Below are positions 49,456-58,284 of a stretch of 64,000 bases of DNA, one piece after another. The stretch's first letter is position 1. Every line of letters begins with the position of its first letter. The DNA lies in contig NZ_JAKNQJ010000001.1 in NCBI RefSeq assembly GCF_022662335.1, forward strand, positions 310,001-374,000, written 5' to 3'. Under the pieces are notes generated by a model that was not told the DNA's origin, made no database searches, and worked only from the letters and a program-made list of their open reading frames with translations. The DNA is from Sphingomonas sp. CROZ-RG-20F-R02-07 (GTDB taxonomy: Bacteria > Pseudomonadota > Alphaproteobacteria > Sphingomonadales > Sphingomonadaceae). Made by a program: the position numbers and the translations under genes.

Positions 49456-52400
49456 TGGTTGCTGTCGTAATCCTCGTCGAGGCAACGCCGCGATCGGCGA
49501 TCGACGGCTCGCCCGTGGCGGTCCGGCTCGCCGGTGGCGGGGGCGAATTTCCCTATCATTATAACGACCAGCATTACCGCGCCGGGATCGAGGGGCTGCC
49601 CAAGGCGATCGCCTCGCTCGACTTCGACGGCGAGCAGCTCGGCGGTGGTGGTGTCGCCCAGGCGCTGGAGTTGCGTTGGACGCCCGAATCGAGCGCTGCG
49701 CTCTTCGATCTTTCGAACCTGTTCTGGACTGACGCCCCGATCACGGTGCGCATCGGGCCGGAGGGCGCGGCCCTGCCGCCGATCGCCAGCGCCGGGCTTG
49801 TCCTGGAGACGGCGGTCGAGACGGGTGCGCTCCGGATCGCGCTTGCCGATCAGACCACCGATCTGAAGCGGGCGATCCTTACCGATCGCTTCGCCGGCAC
49901 CGGCGGCATCGAGGGGCCGGCCGCGCTGGCGAGCAAGATCAAGCCGCGTGCCTGGGGCCAGTGCTTCAACGTCATTGGGCAGGTTCTCGACGCGGCGAAC
50001 AACATCTGGTGCTTTGGCGATCCGAACCATCAGTGGCTGTCGTTCGATCAGGTGCGTGACAAGGGCGCGGCACCGTCCGCATCCGCGCTGACCCTGCTCG
50101 GCTGGCAGGGCACAGTCGCCGCCACCTTCACGGCCTTGCAGAGCGCGAAGGCCATTCAGGGCGGCGGTGTTGTCTGCCCCTCGATCGGCTGCGTGAAATG
50201 GTGGGCCCAGCCGGCTGGCGATCTGCATGCCGACATCCGCGGCGAGGTAGCGAGCGGCTATGTCGAGACAGCGCCCGAGATCGTCGCCAGCCTGGTCGCG
50301 GTTCGCTCGACGCTAACCTTCGGGGCCGGCGAGGTGGCGGCCGCTGCCGCCGCGCGCCCTGCACCCTGCGGCGTTTTCGTCGACAGCGACAGCGCCACGG
50401 CGTCCGATCTGGTCAGCGGCATTCTCGGCGACGTTTCGCTGTCGTGGATGCTGAGCGGCGGCGCGATCGCATTTCGGCGCTGGGAGTGGAACGCCTCTAC
50501 CCGCGTCGCGCGTAGCTACGGCGTCACCCGGCAGAAGACGATGAAGCCGGTGACCGCGCGCAAGCTCGGCTACCGCCGCAACTGGTCGCCGATGGCGCGG
50601 GGCGATCTCGCCGGCATCGTGCTGGCGACCGACGTCGTCTACGACACGGGCGTGCCGGTCACGACAGCGATCGCCGCCGCCGCCACCACGGCGCAGTGGC
50701 CGAACGTCAGCGATCCGACCGGGACCAAGCCAGTCGACAATGCCACCAAGGGCGCGACGATCGGTACCGATGTGCGGGATGCTACGGGCCGCATTGTGAC
50801 GGCGGCCGAGCTGCTCAACCCGCTGCTGACGCTTCAGACCGACGGCACGCTGATCGCGACGATCGCGGGCGCGCCCACTGTTCTGGGCAAGGTGGCGCTG
50901 CCCGACCTGGGCGCGGCGACCGATGCTAGCCGCCGGCAGCTCGAAACCGATCTCGCCAGCCTCTCCGCGGCCGTCGCGCAGCTCACCGCCGGGCAGGCGC
51001 TGGTGCAGAACGTCTTTCGCGACGCCGGCCTCTACACCGATCCGTCGAGCGGCGTCGCCAAGCTATATGCCGTCGAGAGCCGGGGCGAGCAGATCACCAA
51101 CCTGTCGGTCGCCCTCAACGCGCAGCTCGCGACGATCTCGCTCAAGGCCGATGTCAGCTACGTCAAGAACGCGATCGCCACCGCGCAGCTTCCCGGCCAG
51201 ACGGTGGACCTGTCGTCGATACTCGTCCGCCTCACCAGCGCCGAGACGAACATCAACGGCCTCGCCGCGACCGTCCAGCTCAAGGCCGACGCCACCGTCG
51301 TCACCGGCATCCAGGGCACGGTCGGCGCGGTACAGCAGTCGCTGAACGCGCTGACCGCCACCGTCGCCACCAAGGCATCCCAGACCACCGTGGATGCGCA
51401 GGGCGCCCGCCTTGGTGTCGCCGAGCAGACCCTTTCCGCACTCGACGGGGCATCGATCGCGCAGTCGGTGACAGCATCACGGCGCTCGGCTGGCGACGGC
51501 GACATCGCTGGCGCGACATCGATCCTCGACATGCTGAACGGCGCGCAGAACGCACAGACGGCGGCCGATGGCATCGCGCAGGCGCGTCAAGAGCTTGGCG
51601 CGCGCGTCACCGGCGCGTTCGATGCGATTGCGACGCTTTCCACCTCGCTGGCCGTGCAGATCGGCGCGGCCACCGCCTCGCTGGCAACCGAGAGCACCGC
51701 CCGCCTCGCCGCCGACCAAGCCGCCGCTCAGACGCTGACGACCTATCAGGCGAGCATCGCCGGCAACCTCGCCGCCGCCAACACGGCGATCGGCGTCGTG
51801 TCGACGAAGGTTGATGCGACGGCGCAGGCGTTGACCGACTTCAAGGTGCAGACGGCCTCGACGGTGTCCACCCTCAAGAGCCAGCAGACGGCAATCGCTT
51901 CCGCCACGGAAGCGCTCTCGCAGCAATTCACCAGCCTGTCGGCCAGCACGACGAGCAGCATCGCCGACGCAAACACGGCGCTTGGCGGTGTCGCGGCCGG
52001 CCTGGGCACTGCCAACGACAAGATCGCCGTCAACGCGGCCGGGCTGGATGCGGCCAACGGCAACATCGTCGGGCTGACCAAGAGCCTCAACACGACAATC
52101 ACCAACCTCGCCGATGCGAGCAGCCGGCTCACCGCGGTCACCTCCAAAGTGGACGCGACCGCCCAATCGCTCACCAGCCTGTCGGCCAGCACGACGAGCA
52201 GCATCGCCGACGCAAACACGAAGATCGGCGGTGTCGCGGCCGGCCTCGGCACCGCCAATGACAAGATCGCTGTCACCTCGGCCGGCCTCGGCGCGGCCAA
52301 TGACAAGATCGCGGTCAACGCGACCGGATTGGGCACCGCCAACGACAAGATCGCCGTCAACGCGGCCGGGCTGGACGCGGCCAACGGCAACATCGCGGGG

Positions 52401-53741
52401 CTGACCGCGAGCCTCAACACCACCATCACCAACCTCGCCGATGCGAGCAGCCGGATCACCGCTGTCACCTCCAAGGTGGACGCGACCGCCCAATCGCTCA
52501 CCAGCCTGTCGGCCAGCACGACGAGCAGCATCGCCGACGCAAACACGAAGATCGGCGGTGTCGCGGCCGGCCTCGGCACCGCCAACGACAAGATCACGGC
52601 TGCCGCCGCTGGCCTCAGCACGGCCAACGACAAGATCGCCGTCAACGCGGCCGGGCTGGACGCGGCCAACGGCAACATCGCCGGGCTGGCGACGAGCCTC
52701 AACACGACGATCCTCAATCTGGCCGGCGCTAATACCAGGATCAGCGCCGTCACCACCAAGGCGGACGCGACGGCCCAGTCGCTTAGCGACTTCACCGCGC
52801 AAACCGGCCAAAACCTCGCCTCGATAAACCAAACTCTGGTGGCGCAGTCGGGGGTCAACAGCGCGCTGTCTGGCCAGCTCAGCTCCGTATCGACCACCGT
52901 TGGCGGTCATACCAACACGCTCACCCAGTACGGACAGTCCATCAATGGGCTGTTCGCCAAGTGGGGCGTCGAGTTCAACGCGAACGGCGCGATCACCGGC
53001 TTCGCGCTCAACAACGGCTCCGGACGGACCGACGCCTCTTTTGTCGTCGACAACTTCCGGATCGTGCAGCCAAACGGCGGCAACAACCGGCAGGTGTTCT
53101 CGATCGCCGACGACGGCACGATCCAGATGCCGAGCGTGCGCGTGAACACGCTTGCCGCCGGGTCCGTCTCCTATGACGGCTTGCAGCTCGGCGCCGCCCA
53201 AAAGTGCGCCTTCCAGTCGACCGGCGGCGATTTTGCGATCGGCCAGAACCAGACCGCCAACGTCGTCAGCGTCACCTTCGTCAAGGAGGATGATAGCAGC
53301 GTGCTGAAGATGGTGCTCTTCGCCAACTGCTACAGCCCGGACGATCTCCAGTTCATCGGCAACATCCTGCTCGACGGCAACAGCGTGCAGGCCGCCCGCG
53401 TCAACATCGTCCTCGATACGCAGACCTCGCAGGGCGAGATGCCGATCACCCCGTTCAAGTTCCTGACTGGCGTCAGCGCCGGGCAGCACACCGTCACCTT
53501 CACCATGCAGAACACCAACGTGAAGAACCTCAGTCTGACGATCAGGGGCGGCGCCACGCTGGAGGTGACCGAGCTGCGCAAGGGCTCGATCGGGTCATCG
53601 ACCGGCAGCGGATCATCCATCGTCTCCAGTGGCGGCAGCTCGGGTGCCACCAGTGGGGGCAGCACGAGCTCGGGCGGCACCAGCTCGGGCGGGAGCTCCG
53701 GTGGCGGCGGCTACTCCGGCGGCAACACCAACATTCAATGA
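49455..53741 (+). CDS. Repeat-containing tail tip/fibre protein
   Basis: 1428 residues, starting within the tape-measure stop. Residues 1-430 are a compact beta-rich tail-tip region (AIDGSPVAVRLAGGGGEFPY...). About 430-1150 are long coiled coil, including near-identical units starting at residues 826, 907 and 1016 (LTSLSASTTSSIADANTKIG and GLGTANDKIAVNAAGLDAAN). Residues of about 1165-1380 are a beta-sandwich-like C-terminal part (NRQVFSIADDGTIQMP). The last 45 residues are Gly/Ser repeats. It probably projects from the tail tip for host contact. Confidence 0.75.
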   Translation: MVAVVILVEATPRSAIDGSPVAVRLAGGGGEFPYHYNDQHYRAGIEGLPKAIASLDFDGEQLGGGGVAQALELRWTPESSAALFDLSNLFWTDAPITVRIGPEGAALPPIASAGLVLETAVETGALRIALADQTTDLKRAILTDRFAGTGGIEGPAALASKIKPRAWGQCFNVIGQVLDAANNIWCFGDPNHQWLSFDQVRDKGAAPSASALTLLGWQGTVAATFTALQSAKAIQGGGVVCPSIGCVKWWAQPAGDLHADIRGEVASGYVETAPEIVASLVAVRSTLTFGAGEVAAAAAARPAPCGVFVDSDSATASDLVSGILGDVSLSWMLSGGAIAFRRWEWNASTRVARSYGVTRQKTMKPVTARKLGYRRNWSPMARGDLAGIVLATDVVYDTGVPVTTAIAAAATTAQWPNVSDPTGTKPVDNATKGATIGTDVRDATGRIVTAAELLNPLLTLQTDGTLIATIAGAPTVLGKVALPDLGAATDASRRQLETDLASLSAAVAQLTAGQALVQNVFRDAGLYTDPSSGVAKLYAVESRGEQITNLSVALNAQLATISLKADVSYVKNAIATAQLPGQTVDLSSILVRLTSAETNINGLAATVQLKADATVVTGIQGTVGAVQQSLNALTATVATKASQTTVDAQGARLGVAEQTLSALDGASIAQSVTASRRSAGDGDIAGATSILDMLNGAQNAQTAADGIAQARQELGARVTGAFDAIATLSTSLAVQIGAATASLATESTARLAADQAAAQTLTTYQASIAGNLAAANTAIGVVSTKVDATAQALTDFKVQTASTVSTLKSQQTAIASATEALSQQFTSLSASTTSSIADANTALGGVAAGLGTANDKIAVNAAGLDAANGNIVGLTKSLNTTITNLADASSRLTAVTSKVDATAQSLTSLSASTTSSIADANTKIGGVAAGLGTANDKIAVTSAGLGAANDKIAVNATGLGTANDKIAVNAAGLDAANGNIAGLTASLNTTITNLADASSRITAVTSKVDATAQSLTSLSASTTSSIADANTKIGGVAAGLGTANDKITAAAAGLSTANDKIAVNAAGLDAANGNIAGLATSLNTTILNLAGANTRISAVTTKADATAQSLSDFTAQTGQNLASINQTLVAQSGVNSALSGQLSSVSTTVGGHTNTLTQYGQSINGLFAKWGVEFNANGAITGFALNNGSGRTDASFVVDNFRIVQPNGGNNRQVFSIADDGTIQMPSVRVNTLAAGSVSYDGLQLGAAQKCAFQSTGGDFAIGQNQTANVVSVTFVKEDDSSVLKMVLFANCYSPDDLQFIGNILLDGNSVQAARVNIVLDTQTSQGEMPITPFKFLTGVSAGQHTVTFTMQNTNVKNLSLTIRGGATLEVTELRKGSIGSSTGSGSSIVSSGGSSGATSGGSTSSGGTSSGGSSGGGGYSGGNTNIQ
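51930..52740 (+). repeat. In-frame tandem repeats in tail protein gene
   Basis: Near-identical units begin at 51930, 52173 and 52500 with the same opening (ACCAGCCTGTCGGCCAGCAC). Unit lengths are 243 bp and 327 bp, differing by 84 bp: two extra 14-codon GLGxANDKIAV blocks. All are in frame. Such repeats can expand or contract by recombination and change fibre length. Confidence 0.85.
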
Positions 53742-53758
53742 CCGAAAGGAACCTCTAA

Positions 53759-55810
53759 ATGGCATGGTATCGGGGCGGAACAATCGCCGTCACCAACGGA
53801 TCGCAGGTCGTCACCGGCACGGGCACGGCCTTCGTGGCGAACGTCCAAGTGGGGCACGCAATCAATCTGCCCGATGGGCGGGCTTATGAAGTGGCAGCGG
53901 TCAATTCCGATACGCAAATCACGCTCGGCAATCCGTCCGGTTATCTGGGCGCGACAGCGTCCGGCCAAGCCTATTCGATCCAGCCGAACCAAGGTTTCGC
54001 GCAAGCCGCGGCTTCGGCCTTGGCGACGCTGCTGTCGCAGTTCACCGGCTATCTCACCACCGCGCTTGCCGGGCGCTTCGGCGACGGCACGGTCGCAGCG
54101 CCTGGGATCACGTTCGCAGCCGATCAGGACACCGGCGTGCGTCGGACCGGCGACAATGCGCTTGCGATTGTCACTGGCGGCGTCGACCGTATCACCGTCT
54201 CATCGTCGGGCGCGGTGGCCACCGCAGGCCCGTTCAGCGTAGGCAAGGGCACTTATCCGGTCACGATCAGCTCTGATTCGGCCAGCTACGCGAACATGGG
54301 CGTTGGCTATGGCGCTGGAAATACTGCGGCGGCCACGGGCTCTAACAATGTCGCGGTCGGTCTCCAGGCGCTCTCCAGCCTCACATCCGGGGGCTCCAAC
54401 TCCGCGCTCGGGCTGCGGGCGGGCCAGTCGGTCAACTCGGGTTCGTCGAGCGTCTATGTCGGCACCAACGCGGGCAGCAGCGTTACCACCGGCGGAGGCA
54501 ATACGCTGCTGGGCTATGGCGCTGGATCGCAGCTAGCGGGTAGCGACGGCAACAATACAATCGTCGGCATCTATGCGGCCGTCGCCGGCATGAATGGCAA
54601 CATCGTCCTCGCCGACGGCAGCGGCACCCCGCGCTATCGCTGGGACGGCGCAACCAACACGATAGCAGGCAATTTGGCTGTCACCGGCAATCAGACAACT
54701 GCCGGAACGGTCTCGGCCTCTACCCACAACGTCTACACCGCGAACGCCGCTGCTGCCGCACTCTACGGCGTGGCGACACAAGACGACATCGCCGGCCCCG
54801 GATGGGCCATCGGCTGCGCGGGCATCGCCAATCTGGGCACGAGCAATCCTACCTCCACCACCGGCCGCACATGGGGGTTGTACGGCGCGGCGCCCGGCGC
54901 TGGCGCAGGTGGGGCGGTCAATGTCGGTGTGATGGCCTGGAGCAAATCCGGCTACCAGTTCGCCGCCTTCAATTACGCGCAAAACGGCTATTCATTTTTC
55001 GTGGACGGCGCCGGAAATATCCAGCCCGGCACCACAGACAATACCGCATCGATCGGCACCGCATCCAACCGTTACAGCACCGTCTTCGCTGGCACCAACA
55101 CGATCAACACGTCGGACAAGACGCTCAAGACGGTGCGCTCGACCACGCTGACGAATCAGGAGCGTGCTTGGGCAAAGTCGATCGCGGTCGTCGCCTACCA
55201 GTTCAACGATGCGATTGCGGAGAAGGGCGTGGGCGGCGCCCGCATGCACTGGGGCGTGCTGGCGCAGGACGTTTATCAGGCTGGCTTGGATGCCGGCATC
55301 GCGGACCCGATGCACTATGCCTTTCTCTGCCGCGATCCGCTGACGGTTCACCGGCAGGAGATCGAGACGGTGCCGACCCGCGTGCCGGCCATGGAAACGG
55401 TGCAGGAGCCGCAAACGACGATCGAGATGATCGATGGGCGTGCCGTCCAGCGCGTCGTCATAGTCCCGGTCGAGCGGCAGATCGTCGACAGCTTTCCCGT
55501 CTTCGACGAGAGCGGCAACCCGCTCACGCGGATCGAGCAGCCGTTCGTCGCCGGCTCGCCCGCGGCGGCCGAGGTTCGCGATGACGCCGGAGAGGTCGTG
55601 CAGGCTGCGGTCGCGGCGGTGCCCGAGATCCCCGAGGTCCGCGTACCGATCGTGCATGACGTGCCGCGGCTGATCGACAGCACGGCGGAGGTCGCGCGCG
55701 ACATCACGGAGCCCGTTCTGGACGACCATGGCGCGCCGGTCATGCGCTGGGGCATCCGCTATACGGAGCTGCTGATGTTTCTGCTCGCTTGCCAGCCCCC
55801 GCAGAGCTGA
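53759..55810 (+). CDS. Tail fibre with S74 intramolecular chaperone
   Basis: 683 residues. Middle part (residues 170-300) has Gly/Asn/Ala repeats of collar-like beta-helix type (GVGYGAGNTAAATGSNNVAV, GLRAGQSVNSG). The S74 chaperone domain begins near residue 450: NTSDKTLKTV with Ser452 and Lys454 as the predicted self-cleavage dyad, then AYQFNDAI and HWGVLAQDV. A C-terminal 100 residues of Val/Pro/Glu-rich sequence is an extra. The domain trimerises the fibre and then cuts itself off. Confidence 0.87.
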   Translation: MAWYRGGTIAVTNGSQVVTGTGTAFVANVQVGHAINLPDGRAYEVAAVNSDTQITLGNPSGYLGATASGQAYSIQPNQGFAQAAASALATLLSQFTGYLTTALAGRFGDGTVAAPGITFAADQDTGVRRTGDNALAIVTGGVDRITVSSSGAVATAGPFSVGKGTYPVTISSDSASYANMGVGYGAGNTAAATGSNNVAVGLQALSSLTSGGSNSALGLRAGQSVNSGSSSVYVGTNAGSSVTTGGGNTLLGYGAGSQLAGSDGNNTIVGIYAAVAGMNGNIVLADGSGTPRYRWDGATNTIAGNLAVTGNQTTAGTVSASTHNVYTANAAAAALYGVATQDDIAGPGWAIGCAGIANLGTSNPTSTTGRTWGLYGAAPGAGAGGAVNVGVMAWSKSGYQFAAFNYAQNGYSFFVDGAGNIQPGTTDNTASIGTASNRYSTVFAGTNTINTSDKTLKTVRSTTLTNQERAWAKSIAVVAYQFNDAIAEKGVGGARMHWGVLAQDVYQAGLDAGIADPMHYAFLCRDPLTVHRQEIETVPTRVPAMETVQEPQTTIEMIDGRAVQRVVIVPVERQIVDSFPVFDESGNPLTRIEQPFVAGSPAAAEVRDDAGEVVQAAVAAVPEIPEVRVPIVHDVPRLIDSTAEVARDITEPVLDDHGAPVMRWGIRYTELLMFLLACQPPQS

Positions 55811-56187
55811 TGGCCGTCGATCCTCTCTTCGCGCAATGGCTCCAGGCGGACTCCGACAACGTCGTGCGCACGGACAACGCGGCGACGGCCCGCTGGGGGG
55901 CGAGCGCCCTCACAACGGAGCGTGTCACCGGGATCGCCAACTTTGCGGCGGCTACCGTCGAGGCTGATCGAGAAGTGGCATTCTTCTCGCGCGGTCCCTT
56001 TGCTGTCGATCTGCACACGGTGGTCGGAACCGACTGGCAGAACGACCTTGGCCATGTCGTCACCTTCATCTCCGACCAACTGGGCTACGACGGCGGCGTT
56101 GATGTTTTTGTGACTGGGGTAGAGATGGATCAGGCAACTGGGATCACCATCGTGACCGTTCTTCGGCCGCTACGAGGCGTTGCATGA
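55810..56187 (+). CDS. Hypothetical tail-associated protein, 125 aa
   Basis: ATG 55810 overlaps the fibre stop. Soluble mixed alpha/beta protein (VTGIANFAAATVEADREVAF, FSRGPFAVDLHTVVGTDW, GYDGGVDVFVTGVEMDQ). No family recognised. Overlaps the next gene by 4 bp; possibly a small tail-tip or fibre-assembly protein. Confidence 0.55.
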   Translation: MAVDPLFAQWLQADSDNVVRTDNAATARWGASALTTERVTGIANFAAATVEADREVAFFSRGPFAVDLHTVVGTDWQNDLGHVVTFISDQLGYDGGVDVFVTGVEMDQATGITIVTVLRPLRGVA

Positions 56188-56948
56188 CGAAGCTGCTGAT
56201 TATCGAGCCCATGGACTTCCAGGCCACCGCGTCGCGCGGCTCCGGCGCGGCCAACCTTACCAGCCGCGATCCCAAAGAAGTCTGGGCCGATAGCGCCGCA
56301 GGATCGGCCGCCGCCATCACGATCGACCTTGGTCAAGCGCGTTCCATCGACACCATCTTCCTCGGCTACGTCCGACCACCTGTCGCCACGGCGACGTGGA
56401 CGATCACCGGTGGCCTCTCAGAAGGTGCCGAGTTCGTGATCCAGCCCCAGGCGATCCTCCGCGTCCCGGACGTGAGCGGGAGGTTTGCGACGATCAGCCA
56501 TGCACTCTGGAATGGGTTGGCAGTGACCGCGCGCTACCTCACGATCACCGTCAATCAGCCTGCCGGCACCCCGCTGACGATCGGTGTGGCCGTCGTCGGG
56601 CTCGCGTTCGTCGCCGCGCTTGGGCAGGAATGGGGCGCGGGCCGGCAGCCGATCGATACCGGCTCGGCGACTTCGCTGCCTTCGGGAGGCTTTTCCGTTG
56701 TGGACGGCGTTCGGAAGCGCCGCTTCGGCTGGACCTTCGGTGATCTCTCGCTGACCGAGGCTGACCAGCTTGAACAGATCGCGCTTGATCTCGGGGAAAC
56801 CAAGCCTGCGCTAGTGATCGAGAACGCGGCTTCGTTGCCGGGCCTGCGCTCCCGCATCTTTTACGGCCTATTCGAAAAGTGGAAGGTTTATGAGCGTCGC
56901 AACCGGCAACAGACGCGTTGGGATATCGGGATTGAGGAGTGGGTCTGA
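56184..56948 (+). CDS. Distal tail-like protein, 254 aa
   Basis: Beta-rich protein with a jelly-roll-like N-terminal part (AAAITIDLGQARSIDTIFLG, YLTITVNQPAGTPLTIGV) and a C-terminal RKRRFGWTFGDLSLTEADQL...RWDIGIEEWV that resembles distal tail/minor tail proteins of siphoviruses. It is the last gene before the right end, an unusual position after the fibre. Function inferred from fold pattern. Confidence 0.6.
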   Translation: MTKLLIIEPMDFQATASRGSGAANLTSRDPKEVWADSAAGSAAAITIDLGQARSIDTIFLGYVRPPVATATWTITGGLSEGAEFVIQPQAILRVPDVSGRFATISHALWNGLAVTARYLTITVNQPAGTPLTIGVAVVGLAFVAALGQEWGAGRQPIDTGSATSLPSGGFSVVDGVRKRRFGWTFGDLSLTEADQLEQIALDLGETKPALVIENAASLPGLRSRIFYGLFEKWKVYERRNRQQTRWDIGIEEWV

Positions 56949-56995
56949 GCGGGCTCTTAAAAGCCGCTCAGAGGCGGCCTAGCGCCGTTTGAATT

Positions 56996-57043
56996 GCTCC
57001 AGACTCTCTTGTCACAGACTCCAGAACCTTTTGTCACGCTACA
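56996..57043 (-). repeat. Right end with transposase sites R1 and R2
   Basis: Read on the minus strand from the right end, R1 core is 57037-57018 (GTGACA-N7-CTGGAGT) and R2 is 57015-56996 (GTGACA-N7-CTGGAGC), 22 bp apart. The outer sequence TGT-N3 before R1 matches the left end in spacing. The phage stretch 56949-57043 has no gene. Confidence 0.85.
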
Positions 57044-57135
57044 GCGACGGTGCAACCCGCCGCCGCCGCGCTCGCCCGCAGCGCCCGGAGGAGCAGCGTT
57101 CCCGCATCAACCGGGCCGATCCGATCCATCCTCAT
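57044..57135 (-). pseudogene. 5' part of host gene split by the prophage
   Basis: ATG at 57135 overlaps the upstream gene's stop (ATGA). The frame (MRMDRIGPVDAGTLLLRALR...) continues to the GCGAC duplication at 57044-57048 and, after it, only two phage-derived codons before a stop. With the 3' part at 19626-19410 it makes a 309-bp gene. The N-terminal 31 residues are left here. Confidence 0.85.
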
Positions 57136-57308
57136 GCGCGTGGCCCCTCGATGAACGCTTCGATTCGTGCGACCAGGTCGGGCCCGGGCTGGCGCCCGCG
57201 GCGCAGGTCGCCGACGAGCCGCGGGTCGTTCGCCGCGAGCCGGCCGAAGCGCGTCACGGGCATCGCCGTGTGCCGCAGATAACGGTCGATCTTGATGATG
57301 ATGGACAT
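57132..57308 (-). CDS. Small host HTH protein, 58 aa
   Basis: ATG at 57308 (a longer frame to 57362 is open). Sequence SIIIKIDRYLRHTAMPVTRF continues as GRLAANDPRLVGDLRRGRQP, an HTH resembling the phage Ner-like protein at 21404 (SRFGRDALGEPQFVSQLRAG). It precedes the disrupted gene as a two-gene unit and is divergent from the S24 regulator. Transcription regulator of unknown target. Confidence 0.7.
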   Translation of the reverse strand: MSIIIKIDRYLRHTAMPVTRFGRLAANDPRLVGDLRRGRQPGPDLVARIEAFIEGPRA

Positions 57309-57368
57309 GGGGAGCCTCGCTGATTCGCCATCGATGTTCTTGAAATGTTCCGGCCCCTCCAACTTGTC

Positions 57369-57383
57369 TAGGAAAACTTCCTA
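57369..57383. promoter_or_regulatory. Palindromic operator candidate
   Basis: TAGGAA-AAC-TTCCTA has perfect 6-bp arms around a 3-bp spacer, 16 bp before the ATG of the S24 regulator and 60 bp from the divergent HTH gene. It is a likely autoregulatory operator. Confidence 0.55.
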
Positions 57384-57398
57384 CGCTAGGCGGGAGAT

Positions 57399-58013
57399 AT
57401 GTCGGATCTGGATCCAAGAGCGGCGCTGGCGCATCACGCGGCGGCCGGCGGCGTCAGCCTCGCCGCGCTGTCCGCGATGATCGGGCGCAACGCGGCCTAT
57501 CTGCAGCAATATGTGAAGCGCGGCACCCCGCGCGCGCTGGCCGATCGCGACCGGCAGGCGCTGGCGGCGTTCTTCGGCGTGGCGGAGGCGGTGCTGGGCG
57601 GGCCGGCGGCCACGGGCGGGCCGGTGCGCGTGCCGCGGCTCGATATCGGCGTGTCGGCGGGGCCGGGCGCGCTGGTCGATGGCGAGGTGACGCTCGGCGC
57701 GGATGCGTTCGATCCGGTGCTGCTGCGGCGGCTCGGCTTGACGCCCGGCGCGGGCGCGATCCTGCGGGTGCGGGGCAGTTCGATGGAGCCGAGGCTGATG
57801 GACGGCGACCAGATCCTGATCGACACCGCGGATCGGCGCCCACGCGGCGGGGTCTTCGTGATCCGGATCGACGACGCTACGATGGTCAAGCGGCTGGGCG
57901 TGCAGGGCGGGCGGATCGTCGCCACCAGCGACAATCCCGCCGCGCCCCCCGTGCCGGACGGCGCGATCGCGGTGATCGGCCGCGTGGTGTGGCAGATGCG
58001 CGAGACTCGCTAG
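57399..58013 (+). CDS. Host S24 family transcriptional regulator
   Basis: 204 residues. N-terminal HTH around residues 18-42 (VSLAALSAMIGRNAAYLQQY). The S24 domain has Ser128 (GSSMEPRL) and Lys164 (TMVKRLG) and an Ala-Gly pair in GVSAGPG (87-88) that fits a LexA/CI cleavage site. Start preceded by GGGAG. This chromosomal protein is separate from the two prophage repressors. It is probably autoregulated through the palindrome just upstream. Confidence 0.85.
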   Translation: MSDLDPRAALAHHAAAGGVSLAALSAMIGRNAAYLQQYVKRGTPRALADRDRQALAAFFGVAEAVLGGPAATGGPVRVPRLDIGVSAGPGALVDGEVTLGADAFDPVLLRRLGLTPGAGAILRVRGSSMEPRLMDGDQILIDTADRRPRGGVFVIRIDDATMVKRLGVQGGRIVATSDNPAAPPVPDGAIAVIGRVVWQMRETR

Positions 58014-58123
58014 GGTCGGGCGGGCGCCGCGGCGTGGCCAAGGTCGGACGATGTTCCCTGATCCGTTCGCCCTGAGCTCGTGGAAGGGCCTGTAACGCCT
58101 GCAAACATTCGATGGTGGAGAGC

Positions 58124-58237
58124 GTGCTTCGACAAGCTCAGCACGAACGGCTGGGGAGGCTGCGCTTGGCCGAAGTCATTCCGCCCGCGCGTTTTGCGAC
58201 TTCCAATGAACCGTTCGTGCTGAGCCTGTCGAAGCAC
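58124..58237. repeat. Inverted pair of sphingomonad-type extragenic palindromes
   Basis: 58124-58150 (GTGCTTCGACAAGCTCAGCA then CGAACGG) and 58211-58237 (its near-perfect reverse complement) form an inverted pair 60 bp apart. A degenerate copy is at 58062-58087. Such REP-like elements are common between genes in sphingomonads. Confidence 0.75.
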
Positions 58238-58284
58238 ATCGAGGCTCGAGCTCTCCGACTGGCTCGGCCGGATCACCCGGAACC

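Larger units (their letters stand above)
19632..57043. mobile_element. Complete Mu-like transposable prophage with siphovirus tail
   Basis: 37,412 bp. Left end TGT at 19632 and right end ACA at 57043 carry matching inverted sites with identical spacing (TGT-N3-GTGACA-N7-CTGGAGT). The 5 bp on each side are identical (GCGAC at 19627-19631 and 57044-57048), the 5-bp duplication expected from Mu-type transposition. Contents run repressor, Ner-like, ParB-like, early unknowns, DDE transposase A, ATPase B, GemA, Mor, lysis, Mu-like gp25-gp37 head genes and a long-tail module. All main modules appear intact, so the prophage may be active. Confidence 0.95.

Noticed and set aside
51930..52740. Repeats looking like a CRISPR or satellite array
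   Set aside because: Repeats are 243-327 bp, in frame within one gene, and encode a regular coiled coil.
51477..53489. 670-codon minus-strand frame in the tail-protein region
   Set aside because: Its repeats are only the reverse of the tail-protein repeats; Arg/Gly-rich shadow.
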